DNA from: JBOEGW01 sp050633625
GTDB lineage: Bacteria; Pseudomonadota; Alphaproteobacteria; Rhodobacterales; Rhodobacteraceae
Reading direction: 5' to 3'
DNA length: 64,000 bases
Assembly: GCA_050633625.1 (NCBI GenBank)
Contig: JBOEGW010000011.1
Coordinates: 310,001 to 374,000, forward strand
Below are positions 43,712-52,554 of this stretch, piece after piece. The number at the start of each line of letters is the position of its first letter. The stretch's first letter is position 1. The translations under genes were made by a program, and so were the position numbers. The notes under the pieces were generated by a model, which did not search any database, had not been told where the DNA came from, and saw only the letters and a list, made by a program, of their open reading frames with translations.

Positions 43712-44866
43712 ATGTCAAAGCGTGACTATTACGAGCTTCTCGGCATTTCCAAAGGCGCGACAGCTGAGGAAGTGAAAAAGGCCTATCGCAAGAAGGCGAT
43801 GGAGCTTCACCCCGACCGCAATGCCGACAATCCAGATGCGGAAGCTCAGTTTAAAGAAGTGAATGAAGCACATGACGTGCTCAAAGACCCAGAGAAAAAA
43901 GCGGCCTATGATCGCTTTGGACATGCGGCTTTTGAGGGCGGAATGGGCGGAGGTCAGCGCCCTGGCGGGCCTGGTGGTTTCCAGGGCCAAGGCGATTTCG
44001 CATCCGCGTTCTCTGATGTGTTCGACGATTTGTTCGGAGACTTCATGGGCGGTCAGCGTGGCGGGGGCCGCCAGCGTGCGTCGCGCGGATCCGATTTGCG
44101 CTACAACCTGCGCGTCACCTTAGAAGAAGCCTTTGCCGGGCTACAAAAGACGATCAACGTCCCGACCTCAGTCGCTTGTGATGAATGTGACGGCACGGGC
44201 GCGGAATCTGGCGCGGAGCCAACCACCTGCCCGACCTGTTCTGGCATGGGGAAAGTGCGTGCGCAGCAAGGGTTCTTTACGGTTGAGCGCACCTGCCCAA
44301 CCTGTCAGGGCGTGGGGCAAATGATTAAGAACCCCTGCAAAAGCTGTGGGGGCGCTGGGCGCATCGAAAAAGAACGCGCCTTGTCGGTGAACATTCCGGC
44401 TGGGGTTGAAACCGGCACGCGTATCCGGCTTGCCGGTGAAGGTGAAGCGGGTTTGCGTGGTGGTCCTTCAGGGGATCTCTACATCTTTATTGATGTGGCC
44501 GATCACAGCTTGTTTGAGCGCGAAGGATTGAACCTGTTCTGCCATGTCCCTGTGTCGATGACCACAGCGGCGCTGGGTGGGGATATTGAGGTGCCTACAA
44601 TTGATGGTGGGCGGTCCCGGGTGAAAATTCCGGGCGGCTCGCAGTCGGGCCGTCAGATGCGGCTGCGCGGCAAGGGCATGCCAGGGCTTCGCGGCGGCGG
44701 TGCGGGTGATATGTATATTGAGCTTGCGGTCGAAACCCCGGTGAACCTCACATCGCAGCAAAAAGACCTGTTGAAAGAATTCGAAAAACTGTCCGAAGAG
44801 AACAACCCGGAAAGCTCGAATTTCTTTTCCAAAGTCAAAAGTTTCTGGGACAGCATGAAAGGCTAG
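43712..44866 (+). CDS. dnaJ: DnaJ (Hsp40) co-chaperone
   Basis: A 384-residue type I DnaJ. The J domain contains HPDRN; a Gly/Phe-rich linker follows. Four CxxCxGxG-type zinc repeats (CDECDGTG, CPTCSGMG, CPTCQGVG, CKSCGGAG) precede the substrate-binding domains. It stimulates DnaK ATPase. AAGGGGG lies before the ATG. Confidence 0.97.
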   Translation: MSKRDYYELLGISKGATAEEVKKAYRKKAMELHPDRNADNPDAEAQFKEVNEAHDVLKDPEKKAAYDRFGHAAFEGGMGGGQRPGGPGGFQGQGDFASAFSDVFDDLFGDFMGGQRGGGRQRASRGSDLRYNLRVTLEEAFAGLQKTINVPTSVACDECDGTGAESGAEPTTCPTCSGMGKVRAQQGFFTVERTCPTCQGVGQMIKNPCKSCGGAGRIEKERALSVNIPAGVETGTRIRLAGEGEAGLRGGPSGDLYIFIDVADHSLFEREGLNLFCHVPVSMTTAALGGDIEVPTIDGGRSRVKIPGGSQSGRQMRLRGKGMPGLRGGGAGDMYIELAVETPVNLTSQQKDLLKEFEKLSEENNPESSNFFSKVKSFWDSMKG

Positions 44867-44922
44867 TCTGGCTTTTTTGCCCTAGTTAACAATTTTCTAA
44901 CCATTTTGCGGGACGGTTTGGC

Positions 44923-45798
44923 ATGGCCCATTCCGTCCCACATTTTTCAGAAAGCGCTCTACCTTTGTTCGCTCCACGCGAACAAAATGTGCCTATGGTC
45001 GCTGGTGAGCCTATGTTGATCGAGCGAGACCGACCAGACCTGCGTTTGAAGTCTTCGGCTGGTGAGGTCAGCGACGAAGCGCAACCTGCACCGATCAACG
45101 CCAATACAAAACGCCTGCCGTCCTACATTAAGGACCATCGCAGACGCCTGCGCGAGAGGTTTATGTCGGGTGGGGCACGGTCGATGCCCGATTACGAGAT
45201 GCTGGAACTCGTTTTGTTTCGTGCCATCCCACGCCAAGATGTGAAACCGCTGGCCAATCGTCTCCTTGCACGTTTCGGGGATTATAACGGCGTCATCACG
45301 GCCTCGCCGGCGCGCCTGAAAGAACAGCATGGTGTGGGCGATGCAGTTATTCAGGAGCTGAAAATCGTGGAGGCCGCCGCGCAACGTCTCGCGCGAGCGC
45401 GTGTGATCAAGAAGCAGGTTTTGTCTTCATGGGATGCGCTTTTGGACTATTGCCACACCGCCATGGCCCACCGAGATACCGAACAGTTTCGCGTTCTATA
45501 CTTGGATCGCAACAACGTGGTGATTGCCGATGAAGAACAAGCCCAAGGCACAGTGGACCATGTGCCTGTTTATCCCCGTGAAGTTGTGAAGCGCGCGCTT
45601 GAACTAAATGCCAGCGCGCTCATTCTGGTGCACAACCATCCTTCGGGCGATCCGACCCCTTCAATGGAAGACATCACAATGACGACCCGTATCCAAAACG
45701 CGGCCGCCGCTTTGGACATCACCCTACATGATCATCTGGTCATCGGCGCTGGGCGCGAGGTGAGTTTTCGCTCTGAGGGATATTTGGACGCGCATTAG
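44923..45798 (+). CDS. radC: RadC-family JAB/MPN-domain protein
   Basis: A 291-residue protein. A helix-hairpin-helix-like region (LKEQHGVGDAVIQELKIVEA) precedes the JAMM metal site His237-x-His239 and Asp250 in HNHPSGDPTPSMED. The historical DNA-repair role is doubtful and the substrate is unknown. The first 60 residues are an extra, low-complexity extension. Within it a GTTCGC-N5-GCGAAC repeat (44967-44983) precedes an alternative ATG at 44995, so the start is not certain. It converges with the PstS-OmpA gene. Confidence 0.88.
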   Translation: MAHSVPHFSESALPLFAPREQNVPMVAGEPMLIERDRPDLRLKSSAGEVSDEAQPAPINANTKRLPSYIKDHRRRLRERFMSGGARSMPDYEMLELVLFRAIPRQDVKPLANRLLARFGDYNGVITASPARLKEQHGVGDAVIQELKIVEAAAQRLARARVIKKQVLSSWDALLDYCHTAMAHRDTEQFRVLYLDRNNVVIADEEQAQGTVDHVPVYPREVVKRALELNASALILVHNHPSGDPTPSMEDITMTTRIQNAAAALDITLHDHLVIGAGREVSFRSEGYLDAH

Positions 45799-47354
45799 TC
45801 AATCCAGACCTCAACGCGCCGATTGATACGCCGTCCCCAAGCGCTGTCATCACATGCCATCGGCAAGGCTTCGCCAAACCCATCCGTTGCAATCGCCACC
45901 CGGTCCGCATCAAACGCCAGAGCCGCTTTGACAACTTCCCGGCGCACAGTATCAGCGCGACGTTTTGACAGCGCGCGGTTCAGGGATGCCTGTCCCTGCC
46001 CATCTGAAAACCCGACAAAGGTGATTGTTTTTCCGTCAAATCGTCCCGCCTCAAGCGCCTCCGCTAACAGCACAATATTGGACTTGGAAGGGCCATCTAA
46101 TTGCGTCGATCCCCCTTGAAAACGAAAGGTAAGGGATAAGCGTTCTTTCTCGCCAAACAGCGCCATCATGCGTTGAAGCTCAGCAAGGTCAATCTCCGGC
46201 CCAGCCGCGCGAATTGCGTTTGTAATGCGGGCGCCCTGATGATCGAGAGGGATTGTCGCGAGACTTTGGTTCACCAAGCCAATCCGGCTGATAATCCGCT
46301 GTGCTTGTTCTGTTTGCAGGAACCGGATCAAGTCCCGCGCCAAAACGGGCAAACGCCGCTCTGGCAGATAGAGGTACATCGGCGCTGTCAAAGGATAATC
46401 GCCCGCCTTTATCGTTTCTTGAGTTGCGGCGATTTCAAACCCGCATTGGCCCGACAACCGGAGCACTTCGCCAAACCCGTGTCGCGCAAAGCTCGCGATG
46501 CCAATACCAAACGGATCCTCAGCAACCGCTGCGGTAACGCCACCGTTGGTGCTGTGGTGCAGTGTATTTTCAGAGAGCTTTTCTCCCATCGCGTTCATAA
46601 CACTGCGAACAAAAATATGCCCAAACCCGGCATCCGAGTCGCGCAGATGCAAGGTCACTGGCGCAGCCTCACCCCCCATCCCATCCCAGGTTGAAATCCG
46701 CCCCGCATAGATCGCGGCGAGCTGTTCCACTGAAATCCGCGACACGGGATTAACAGGCGCAACAATGGGTACCAAAGCATCCAAGGCGACCACCCGAGTT
46801 TGACGCAAACGCGAAAAATCGCCCAGGCCGGCATCGCGCGTCATGGCGCGCTCGCTTTGGCTGACTTCGCGCAGCGACATAACCATGTCGGTTTGCTCTG
46901 CGACCAAATCCGCAAAGCCCTCACTTGAGGTGGATAGGCGAATGGTGATACGCGCCGCGACGGTTTCGCCATCGTTTTCGAGCAAGGTATAGAGCATCTC
47001 AGCTTCGGGCAAATCCTGCCGCGCAACCGCGTAGCCATTGGACAGCGCGAAACCTTCCACCAATGCGGGCATCAAAACCGCACCCATTTCGCGCGCGCCC
47101 GACAAAGTGAACTCAGCCACATATTGCCCAAGGTTCGGACAACCCGGTCCATCGCAACGCACAGCAGACCCATCAACCGTGAGGATACCATAGGGCGTAT
47201 CCACGCGATAAAACTCGCCGTCAAAGCCGAGCAATGTTCCGGAGATTTCCACGGCACCATCGCGCGACATCAGGGTCACGTCATCGGCACATGCTGGCGT
47301 GAGCCAAGTTGCAAGTGAAAGTGCGGCGCAAAACGCCGCACGTAGGATCTTCAT
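45795..47354 (-). CDS. PstS-like substrate-binding domain fused to an OmpA C-terminal domain
   Basis: A 519-residue exported protein with a signal peptide (residues 1-23, ending ACA). Residues from about 95 to 370 form a PBP-like phosphate-binding fold (LDALVPIVAPVNPVSRISVE, AAIYAGRISTWDGMGGE, HHSTNGGVTAAVAEDPFGIG). From about 395 an OmpA peptidoglycan-binding domain follows (ITFVGFSDGQGQASLNRALS, RRADTVRREVV, ending RRINRRVEVW). This would hold a small-ligand-binding module on the cell wall. It is not next to a pst transport operon. Ligand unknown. Confidence 0.82.
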   Translation of the reverse strand: MKILRAAFCAALSLATWLTPACADDVTLMSRDGAVEISGTLLGFDGEFYRVDTPYGILTVDGSAVRCDGPGCPNLGQYVAEFTLSGAREMGAVLMPALVEGFALSNGYAVARQDLPEAEMLYTLLENDGETVAARITIRLSTSSEGFADLVAEQTDMVMSLREVSQSERAMTRDAGLGDFSRLRQTRVVALDALVPIVAPVNPVSRISVEQLAAIYAGRISTWDGMGGEAAPVTLHLRDSDAGFGHIFVRSVMNAMGEKLSENTLHHSTNGGVTAAVAEDPFGIGIASFARHGFGEVLRLSGQCGFEIAATQETIKAGDYPLTAPMYLYLPERRLPVLARDLIRFLQTEQAQRIISRIGLVNQSLATIPLDHQGARITNAIRAAGPEIDLAELQRMMALFGEKERLSLTFRFQGGSTQLDGPSKSNIVLLAEALEAGRFDGKTITFVGFSDGQGQASLNRALSKRRADTVRREVVKAALAFDADRVAIATDGFGEALPMACDDSAWGRRINRRVEVWID

Positions 47355-47375
47355 ACGGAAGCCTTAAAGGTCGCG

Positions 47376-48566
47376 TCAGTTGCGGGCGATCTTCAACTCT
47401 TGAGGCAAGTTTTTCAACACAAGAAAATCACCAACCGCCTCACACGCCGGAACATACATCCCAACTTCGGTTTGAACCGGCGGCGCGTTTTTCTGGCTGC
47501 GCAAGTATTCGCCCTGGATTGACGTGCCACATGTTGTTTCCAAAACTTGCGCTTCGATCGAAATATCTGGCTCGCTCAGGGTCCGCGATGGGTAGGAATA
47601 TACGTCAGCTGCAAAGCCGTCTTTGGAGGATCCCAGCACCGACAAAAACCCACCGTCACGGGCATTTGGACCGACCGGCAAACGAGGGTTCTCGGCCCAA
47701 ACATGGCCTTCGTCACCATATTCGTCACCGTTTTCGAGGGCGTGCAACTGAAGCCCCGTGCCACCTTGCCAAATCAGAGCGACACGGTCGAACTGGCTCG
47801 CCTCCGGCACTGTAAACTGGGAAGACGCACGCGATCCATCGGCAAACTCGGCGGTAATTGTCACGTCTTCCATCATTGCAGGAACGATCAACGACATTGT
47901 GCCACTGGCATCCAGTTGCTCCGTGAAACGCAAACCAGCATGGGTGAAAAGGACGTCTTCGCCGCCGTTACAGGGCGCCTCAAAATTCATCATGACCATC
48001 GCCCCGGCAATTGGTGCGCCACTCATACTGACAAGGCATTCGTCGGCCTGCGTGCCCGCGACTGCCGGTGTATTGGCAAGTCCGGCCGGTTCTACTGGCT
48101 CCAGTGTCGGGGTGGCGGGTGCGATTGAAGAGGGCGCATCGGTGTCGGTGCGCATCACTTCTTCACGCGCAGGTGCAGCCACCTCAAGCGAGGCGATAAC
48201 GCGGGCGGGATCGGTTGCATTTGCGCCCTTTGTAGCCTCTGCATCGGACGCGTTCGCCAAAACGGGTGACTGAACTTGAGCGGCTTCACCGCCCTCGCCT
48301 GCCTCTAGCGCGGCGACCTGTTCAGGCGCTTGCTCGAGAACAGCGGGGCTGAGGTCTGCGGGCGTATCTGGCTCGCCAAAACTCACCTGTGCTTGAGGGT
48401 TGATTTGCATCTGTGCCGTTGCGACCTGAGGTGCGGATGCGGGTGCAGGGCTTTCGCCGCGTTGCATCATATACCCCGTCGCCAAGGCAGCGACGAGGGT
48501 CGCGCCAGCGGTATATATCCGTTTTTTGTCCACCTGCCCGGTGAATGCTTGGATCTTAGAGATCAT
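47376..48566 (-). CDS. Membrane-anchored periplasmic protein of unknown function
   Basis: A 396-residue protein. A short cytoplasmic start leads into one membrane helix (YTAGATLVAALATGYMM, residues 18-34), an Ala/Pro/Glu-rich linker to about residue 170, and a folded C-terminal domain with four spaced cysteines that I cannot assign. Relatives beside secA in roseobacters are often labelled translocase, but nothing in the sequence supports that label. It lies 21 bp upstream of the PstS-OmpA gene on the same strand, so the two are probably co-transcribed at the envelope. A terminator separates it from secA. Confidence 0.7.
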   Translation of the reverse strand: MISKIQAFTGQVDKKRIYTAGATLVAALATGYMMQRGESPAPASAPQVATAQMQINPQAQVSFGEPDTPADLSPAVLEQAPEQVAALEAGEGGEAAQVQSPVLANASDAEATKGANATDPARVIASLEVAAPAREEVMRTDTDAPSSIAPATPTLEPVEPAGLANTPAVAGTQADECLVSMSGAPIAGAMVMMNFEAPCNGGEDVLFTHAGLRFTEQLDASGTMSLIVPAMMEDVTITAEFADGSRASSQFTVPEASQFDRVALIWQGGTGLQLHALENGDEYGDEGHVWAENPRLPVGPNARDGGFLSVLGSSKDGFAADVYSYPSRTLSEPDISIEAQVLETTCGTSIQGEYLRSQKNAPPVQTEVGMYVPACEAVGDFLVLKNLPQELKIARN

Positions 48567-48674
48567 AACACTGTCCTCTCACAATATTCGCACCAATATC
48601 GCGGGCGATTGCGCCTAGGACGTGAACAGAAAGGGGCAATTGTTGGAATTGTTTCGCACCAAACAACCCCCTGA

Positions 48675-48711
48675 AACAAAAAGAAAAAGCGGCGCGAAAT
48701 TTCGCACCGCC
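48675..48711 (-). terminator. Intrinsic terminator after secA
   Basis: On the minus strand GCGGTGCGAA and TTCGCGCCGC (48689-48710) form a long stem with one G-T wobble, followed by a T-rich tract (48688-48675). Confidence 0.8.
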
Positions 48712-48770
48712 TTATTCATGCCACCGTTTTTCTCTCGATCAATCGAAAAAACATGTGCGGTCCTATGCCC

Positions 48771-51449
48771 TCAGACCTTGCCGTGACAGTGTTTGAATTT
48801 CTGACCTGACCCACATGGGCAAAGCTCATTTCGGCCGGGGTTGCCCCATGTCGTGGGATCATTCTCGTCAAACCCATCGCGCGCAGGTCCGTCATTGCTT
48901 TGCGCCGGGATCGCCGCTGCCCTTTGCTGCTGAACCATTTGATCCATCATCGCCTGACGTTCCTCTTCGGTCATGGGGCGAATTTGACCCAGCTTGCGCG
49001 TGACATCAGCGCGTAGGCTGTCGAGCATCCCTTCAAACAGCTGGAAGCCTTCTGTTTTGTACTCATTCAGTGGATCGCGTTGCGCATACCCGCGGAACAT
49101 CACAACAGAATTCAGGTGCTCCATCGTCAACAAATGTTCGCGCCACTTTTCGTCAATCGTCTGGAGCAATATTTGCTTCTCGATTGATCGCATGGCCTCG
49201 GGGCCAAAAGCCTCGGCTTTCTCAGCCATTTGCGCATCGGTGGCGTCTTGAAGTCGCTCGCGAATCGTATCGTCGTCAACGCCTTCTTCGCCAGCCCAAT
49301 CAATCACCGGCACATCAATGTTCAGCCCTTCCAGCACCGCGGCATACAGCCCCTCGGTGTCCCACTGATCAGCGTAGGTTTTTTCAGGCATATATTGCGC
49401 GACCAAATCGTCGATCACATCATCGCGCATATCTTTGGTGATCTCAGAGACATTTTCGGCCTCCATGACTTCTCGGCGTTGACGGAAAACGACTTTGCGC
49501 TGGTCGTTCTTTACGTCGTCGTATTTGAGCGTCTCTTTGCGAATGTCAAAGTTCCGGCCCTCGACCTTGGCCTGTGCGCGTTCCAAAGATTTGTTGACCC
49601 ACGGATGAACGATGGCCTCGCCTTCTTTCATGCCCAAGCCAGAGAGCACTTTATCAAGGCGTTCCGAACCAAAGATCCGCATCAAATCATCATCAAGCGA
49701 CAGGAAAAACGCCGAACGCCCAGGATCACCTTGACGGCCAGAACGGCCGCGCAACTGGTTATCAATGCGCCGGCTCTCGTGCCGTTCAGTGGCAAGCACA
49801 AACAAGCCGCCTGCGTCTTTAACACTGGCTTCTTCGGCCTCATGTTCCGCTTCGATGCGCGCGCGCACTTCGTCCGGATGTGCTTCAGGATCTTTGTCCA
49901 GTGCTTCCAAGACTTTCAGCTCAACATTTCCGCCGAGCTTAATATCCGTCCCGCGTCCCGCCATGTTGGTCGCGATTGTGACGGCTCCCAGTTTGCCCGC
50001 ATCAGCAACAATTTGCGCTTCTTTCTCGTGCTGGCGAGCGTTCAGGACGTTGTGCGGAATTCCCGTTTTGCCAAGAAGCTCTGACAAGAATTCTGACTTC
50101 TCAATTGATGTGGTGCCGACCAAGACAGGTTGGCCATTTTCATGCGCCTTCTGAATTTCTTCGACGATCGCGTCATATTTTTCCTGCGCCGTGCGATACA
50201 CAGCGTCATGTTCGTCGATCCGCGCGATGGGGCGGTTTGTCGGCACTTCGACCACGCCGAGTTTGTAGATTTCCTCAAATTCGTCGGCCTCTGTCAGAGC
50301 TGTTCCGGTCATGCCGGAAAGCTTGTCATAGAGGCGGAAATAGTTTTGGAAGGTGACGGAGGCGAGGGTCACGTTTTCTGGCTGGATTTTGCAGCCTTCC
50401 TTCGCTTCGAGCGCCTGATGCAGCCCATCGGACAGCCGCCGACCCGCCATCATGCGGCCCGTGAACTCATCAATCAACACCACTTCGCTGTCGCGCACGA
50501 TATAGTCTTTGTCGCGGTGAAACAGCTTGTGCGCGCGCAAACCTTGATTGACGTGATGCACGATTGTGGTGCTTTCGGGATCGTAAAGCGACTGCCCGTC
50601 TTCGAGCAAACCCATCGCCAAAAGCTGTTCTTCCAGCCAATCGTTACCCTCATCGGTGAACGTCACCGAGCGCTTTTTCTCGTCATGGGTAAAGTGCTCA
50701 TCTTGCACATTGGGAATGAACTTGTTGATCGCAACATAAAGGTCAGAACGGTCCTGCGCAGGGCCTGAAATGATCAACGGCGTGCGCGCCTCATCAATCA
50801 AGATCGAGTCGACCTCATCGACAATGGCGAAGAAGTGGAACTTCTGATTGATGTCTTTCAGCTCGGACTTCATGTTGTCGCGCAGGTAATCAAACCCAAG
50901 CTCGTTGTTGGTCGCGTAGGTGACATCGGCGCTATAGGCGGCGTGTTTTTCGTCGTCTGGCTGCTGCGGATACACCACCCCTGTGGTCATCCCAAGCGCG
51001 GCGAAGACCTTCCCCATCCAATCAGAGTCACGTTTCGCGAGGTAGTCATTCACCGTCACGATGTGAACGCCTTTGCCCGCCAAGGCATTCAGGTAAGCAG
51101 GGAACGTGGCAACCAGCGTCTTGCCCTCGCCGGTCTTCATTTCGGAAATGTTGCCTTGATGCAGGAAAATCCCGCCCATCAACTGAGTGTCAAACGCGCG
51201 CAGTCCAAGCGCGCGGCGCGCCCCTTCACGACAGTTCGCAAAGGCCTCAGGCAGCAAGTCGTCTAGGCTTTCACCATTCGCGATACGGGCTTTGAACGCC
51301 TCTGTTTTCGCGATCAATTCCGCGTCAGTCAGCGACTCAAATTCCGGTTCGAGCTCATTGATTTTCGCGATGATCGGGCGGGTGGCCTTGATCATTCGAT
51401 CATTAGGCGTGCCAAAAACCTTCTTGGCAAGAGTTCCGATACCCAGCAT
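48771..51449 (-). CDS. secA: SecA, preprotein translocase ATPase
   Basis: An 892-residue motor of the Sec pathway. Walker A is in ISEMKTGEGKTLVATFPAYL; DEAD-like VDEVDSILIDEARTPLI and NMAGRGTDIKLGGNVELK follow. The C-terminal zinc motif NELCPCGSGQKFKHCHG, which contacts SecB and lipid, is complete. It diverges from the parvulin gene. A possible minus-strand promoter is TTGACT (51589-51584) with TACATC 17 bases on. Confidence 0.97.
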   Translation of the reverse strand: MLGIGTLAKKVFGTPNDRMIKATRPIIAKINELEPEFESLTDAELIAKTEAFKARIANGESLDDLLPEAFANCREGARRALGLRAFDTQLMGGIFLHQGNISEMKTGEGKTLVATFPAYLNALAGKGVHIVTVNDYLAKRDSDWMGKVFAALGMTTGVVYPQQPDDEKHAAYSADVTYATNNELGFDYLRDNMKSELKDINQKFHFFAIVDEVDSILIDEARTPLIISGPAQDRSDLYVAINKFIPNVQDEHFTHDEKKRSVTFTDEGNDWLEEQLLAMGLLEDGQSLYDPESTTIVHHVNQGLRAHKLFHRDKDYIVRDSEVVLIDEFTGRMMAGRRLSDGLHQALEAKEGCKIQPENVTLASVTFQNYFRLYDKLSGMTGTALTEADEFEEIYKLGVVEVPTNRPIARIDEHDAVYRTAQEKYDAIVEEIQKAHENGQPVLVGTTSIEKSEFLSELLGKTGIPHNVLNARQHEKEAQIVADAGKLGAVTIATNMAGRGTDIKLGGNVELKVLEALDKDPEAHPDEVRARIEAEHEAEEASVKDAGGLFVLATERHESRRIDNQLRGRSGRQGDPGRSAFFLSLDDDLMRIFGSERLDKVLSGLGMKEGEAIVHPWVNKSLERAQAKVEGRNFDIRKETLKYDDVKNDQRKVVFRQRREVMEAENVSEITKDMRDDVIDDLVAQYMPEKTYADQWDTEGLYAAVLEGLNIDVPVIDWAGEEGVDDDTIRERLQDATDAQMAEKAEAFGPEAMRSIEKQILLQTIDEKWREHLLTMEHLNSVVMFRGYAQRDPLNEYKTEGFQLFEGMLDSLRADVTRKLGQIRPMTEEERQAMMDQMVQQQRAAAIPAQSNDGPARDGFDENDPTTWGNPGRNELCPCGSGQKFKHCHGKV

Positions 51450-51624
51450 GTTTACTCCGCTCGATTTGTTCTAACGTGTTCGTGATTGAAACGGGCGCTT
51501 GTGAAGCCCGATCCAGCCCCATATCAAGAGCACAAAGAATGGCTCCAACAAGACTATTGCGATGTAAGGGTCGGGGCCACAATAGTCAACGATGCCGGGG
51601 AAATCTGGCGTAAAAGAGGGTTTT

Positions 51625-52527
51625 ATGACCAATTTTTTGATGAGCCGATTGGCTGTGACAGGTACCGTTTTGGCATCACTGATGGCCGCACCAGGACTGG
51701 CGCAGGATGCCGAAACAAACGAGACACCAAGTGAGGAGATTGCGGCACCGGTTGATGTCTCTGCATCGACGGTTGTGGCGACTGTGAATGGTGAGGAAAT
51801 CACCATTGGGCACGTCATTTCCGCGCGCCAAGGGCTGCCTGAGCAATACCAGTCATTGCCAGCTGAGGTCTTGTTTACCGGGTTGATTGACCAGCTCATC
51901 CAGCAAACTGTTTTGGGTCAAACGATGGACGAGCTGTCGACTCGCGCTGAAATCCAGCTGGAAAACGAGCGCCGCGCGCTCATCGCGACAGAGGTTATTG
52001 ATGATGTGGCCAGCAAAGCGGTCACGGAAGAAAAAATCCAAGCCGCATATGATGCTGAGTTTGTTGACGCCGAGCCAACAGAAGAATGGAGCGCGGCGCA
52101 TATTTTGCTTGAGACCGAAGAAAAGGCAGCGGAAATTACTGAACTCGCAAAGGCTGAGGGCGCAGATTTTGCGGCACTGGCAAAAGAACATTCCACCGGC
52201 CCATCCGGCCCCAATGGCGGCGATCTTGGTTGGTTTTCCACGGGCATGATGGTCGCGCCTTTTGAAACCGCGATTGCGGACATGTCCAAAGGCGAGGTTG
52301 TTGGCCCGATCGAAACCCAATTCGGCTGGCATGTGATCAAGTTGAATGACGTTCGCACCAAAGGCGCTCCCCCTCTTGAGGTTGTGCGCGAAGAATTGGT
52401 GACCCGCATCCAAACAGATGCTGTCCAAGAAGCGCTCGAAACACTCACAGCCGCTGCCGATGTTGAGCGCCGGGACGTGACGGGGATTAACCCCGAAATC
52501 CTCAATGATTTGTCGCTTCTCGACTGA
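51625..52527 (+). CDS. Periplasmic parvulin-type peptidyl-prolyl isomerase
   Basis: A 300-residue protein from the ATG at 51625 after AAGAGGG. It has a signal peptide (LAVTGTVLASLMAAPGLAQD), a SurA-like N-terminal helical region, a rotamase domain (WSAAHILLETEEKAAEITEL, GPSGPNGGDLGWFSTGMMV, ETQFGWHVIKLNDVR) and a helical tail. It should help fold outer-membrane or periplasmic proteins. Placement opposite secA fits an export role. Confidence 0.9.
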   Translation: MTNFLMSRLAVTGTVLASLMAAPGLAQDAETNETPSEEIAAPVDVSASTVVATVNGEEITIGHVISARQGLPEQYQSLPAEVLFTGLIDQLIQQTVLGQTMDELSTRAEIQLENERRALIATEVIDDVASKAVTEEKIQAAYDAEFVDAEPTEEWSAAHILLETEEKAAEITELAKAEGADFAALAKEHSTGPSGPNGGDLGWFSTGMMVAPFETAIADMSKGEVVGPIETQFGWHVIKLNDVRTKGAPPLEVVREELVTRIQTDAVQEALETLTAAADVERRDVTGINPEILNDLSLLD

Positions 52528-52554
52528 ACCACGAAAGCCAAGGAAGACCGTCCT

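Noticed and set aside
44967..44983. GTTCGC-N5-GCGAAC repeat as a LexA-type operator for radC
   Set aside because: It does not match the alphaproteobacterial GTTC-N7-GTTC/GAAC-N7-GAAC form and lies within the likely coding sequence.
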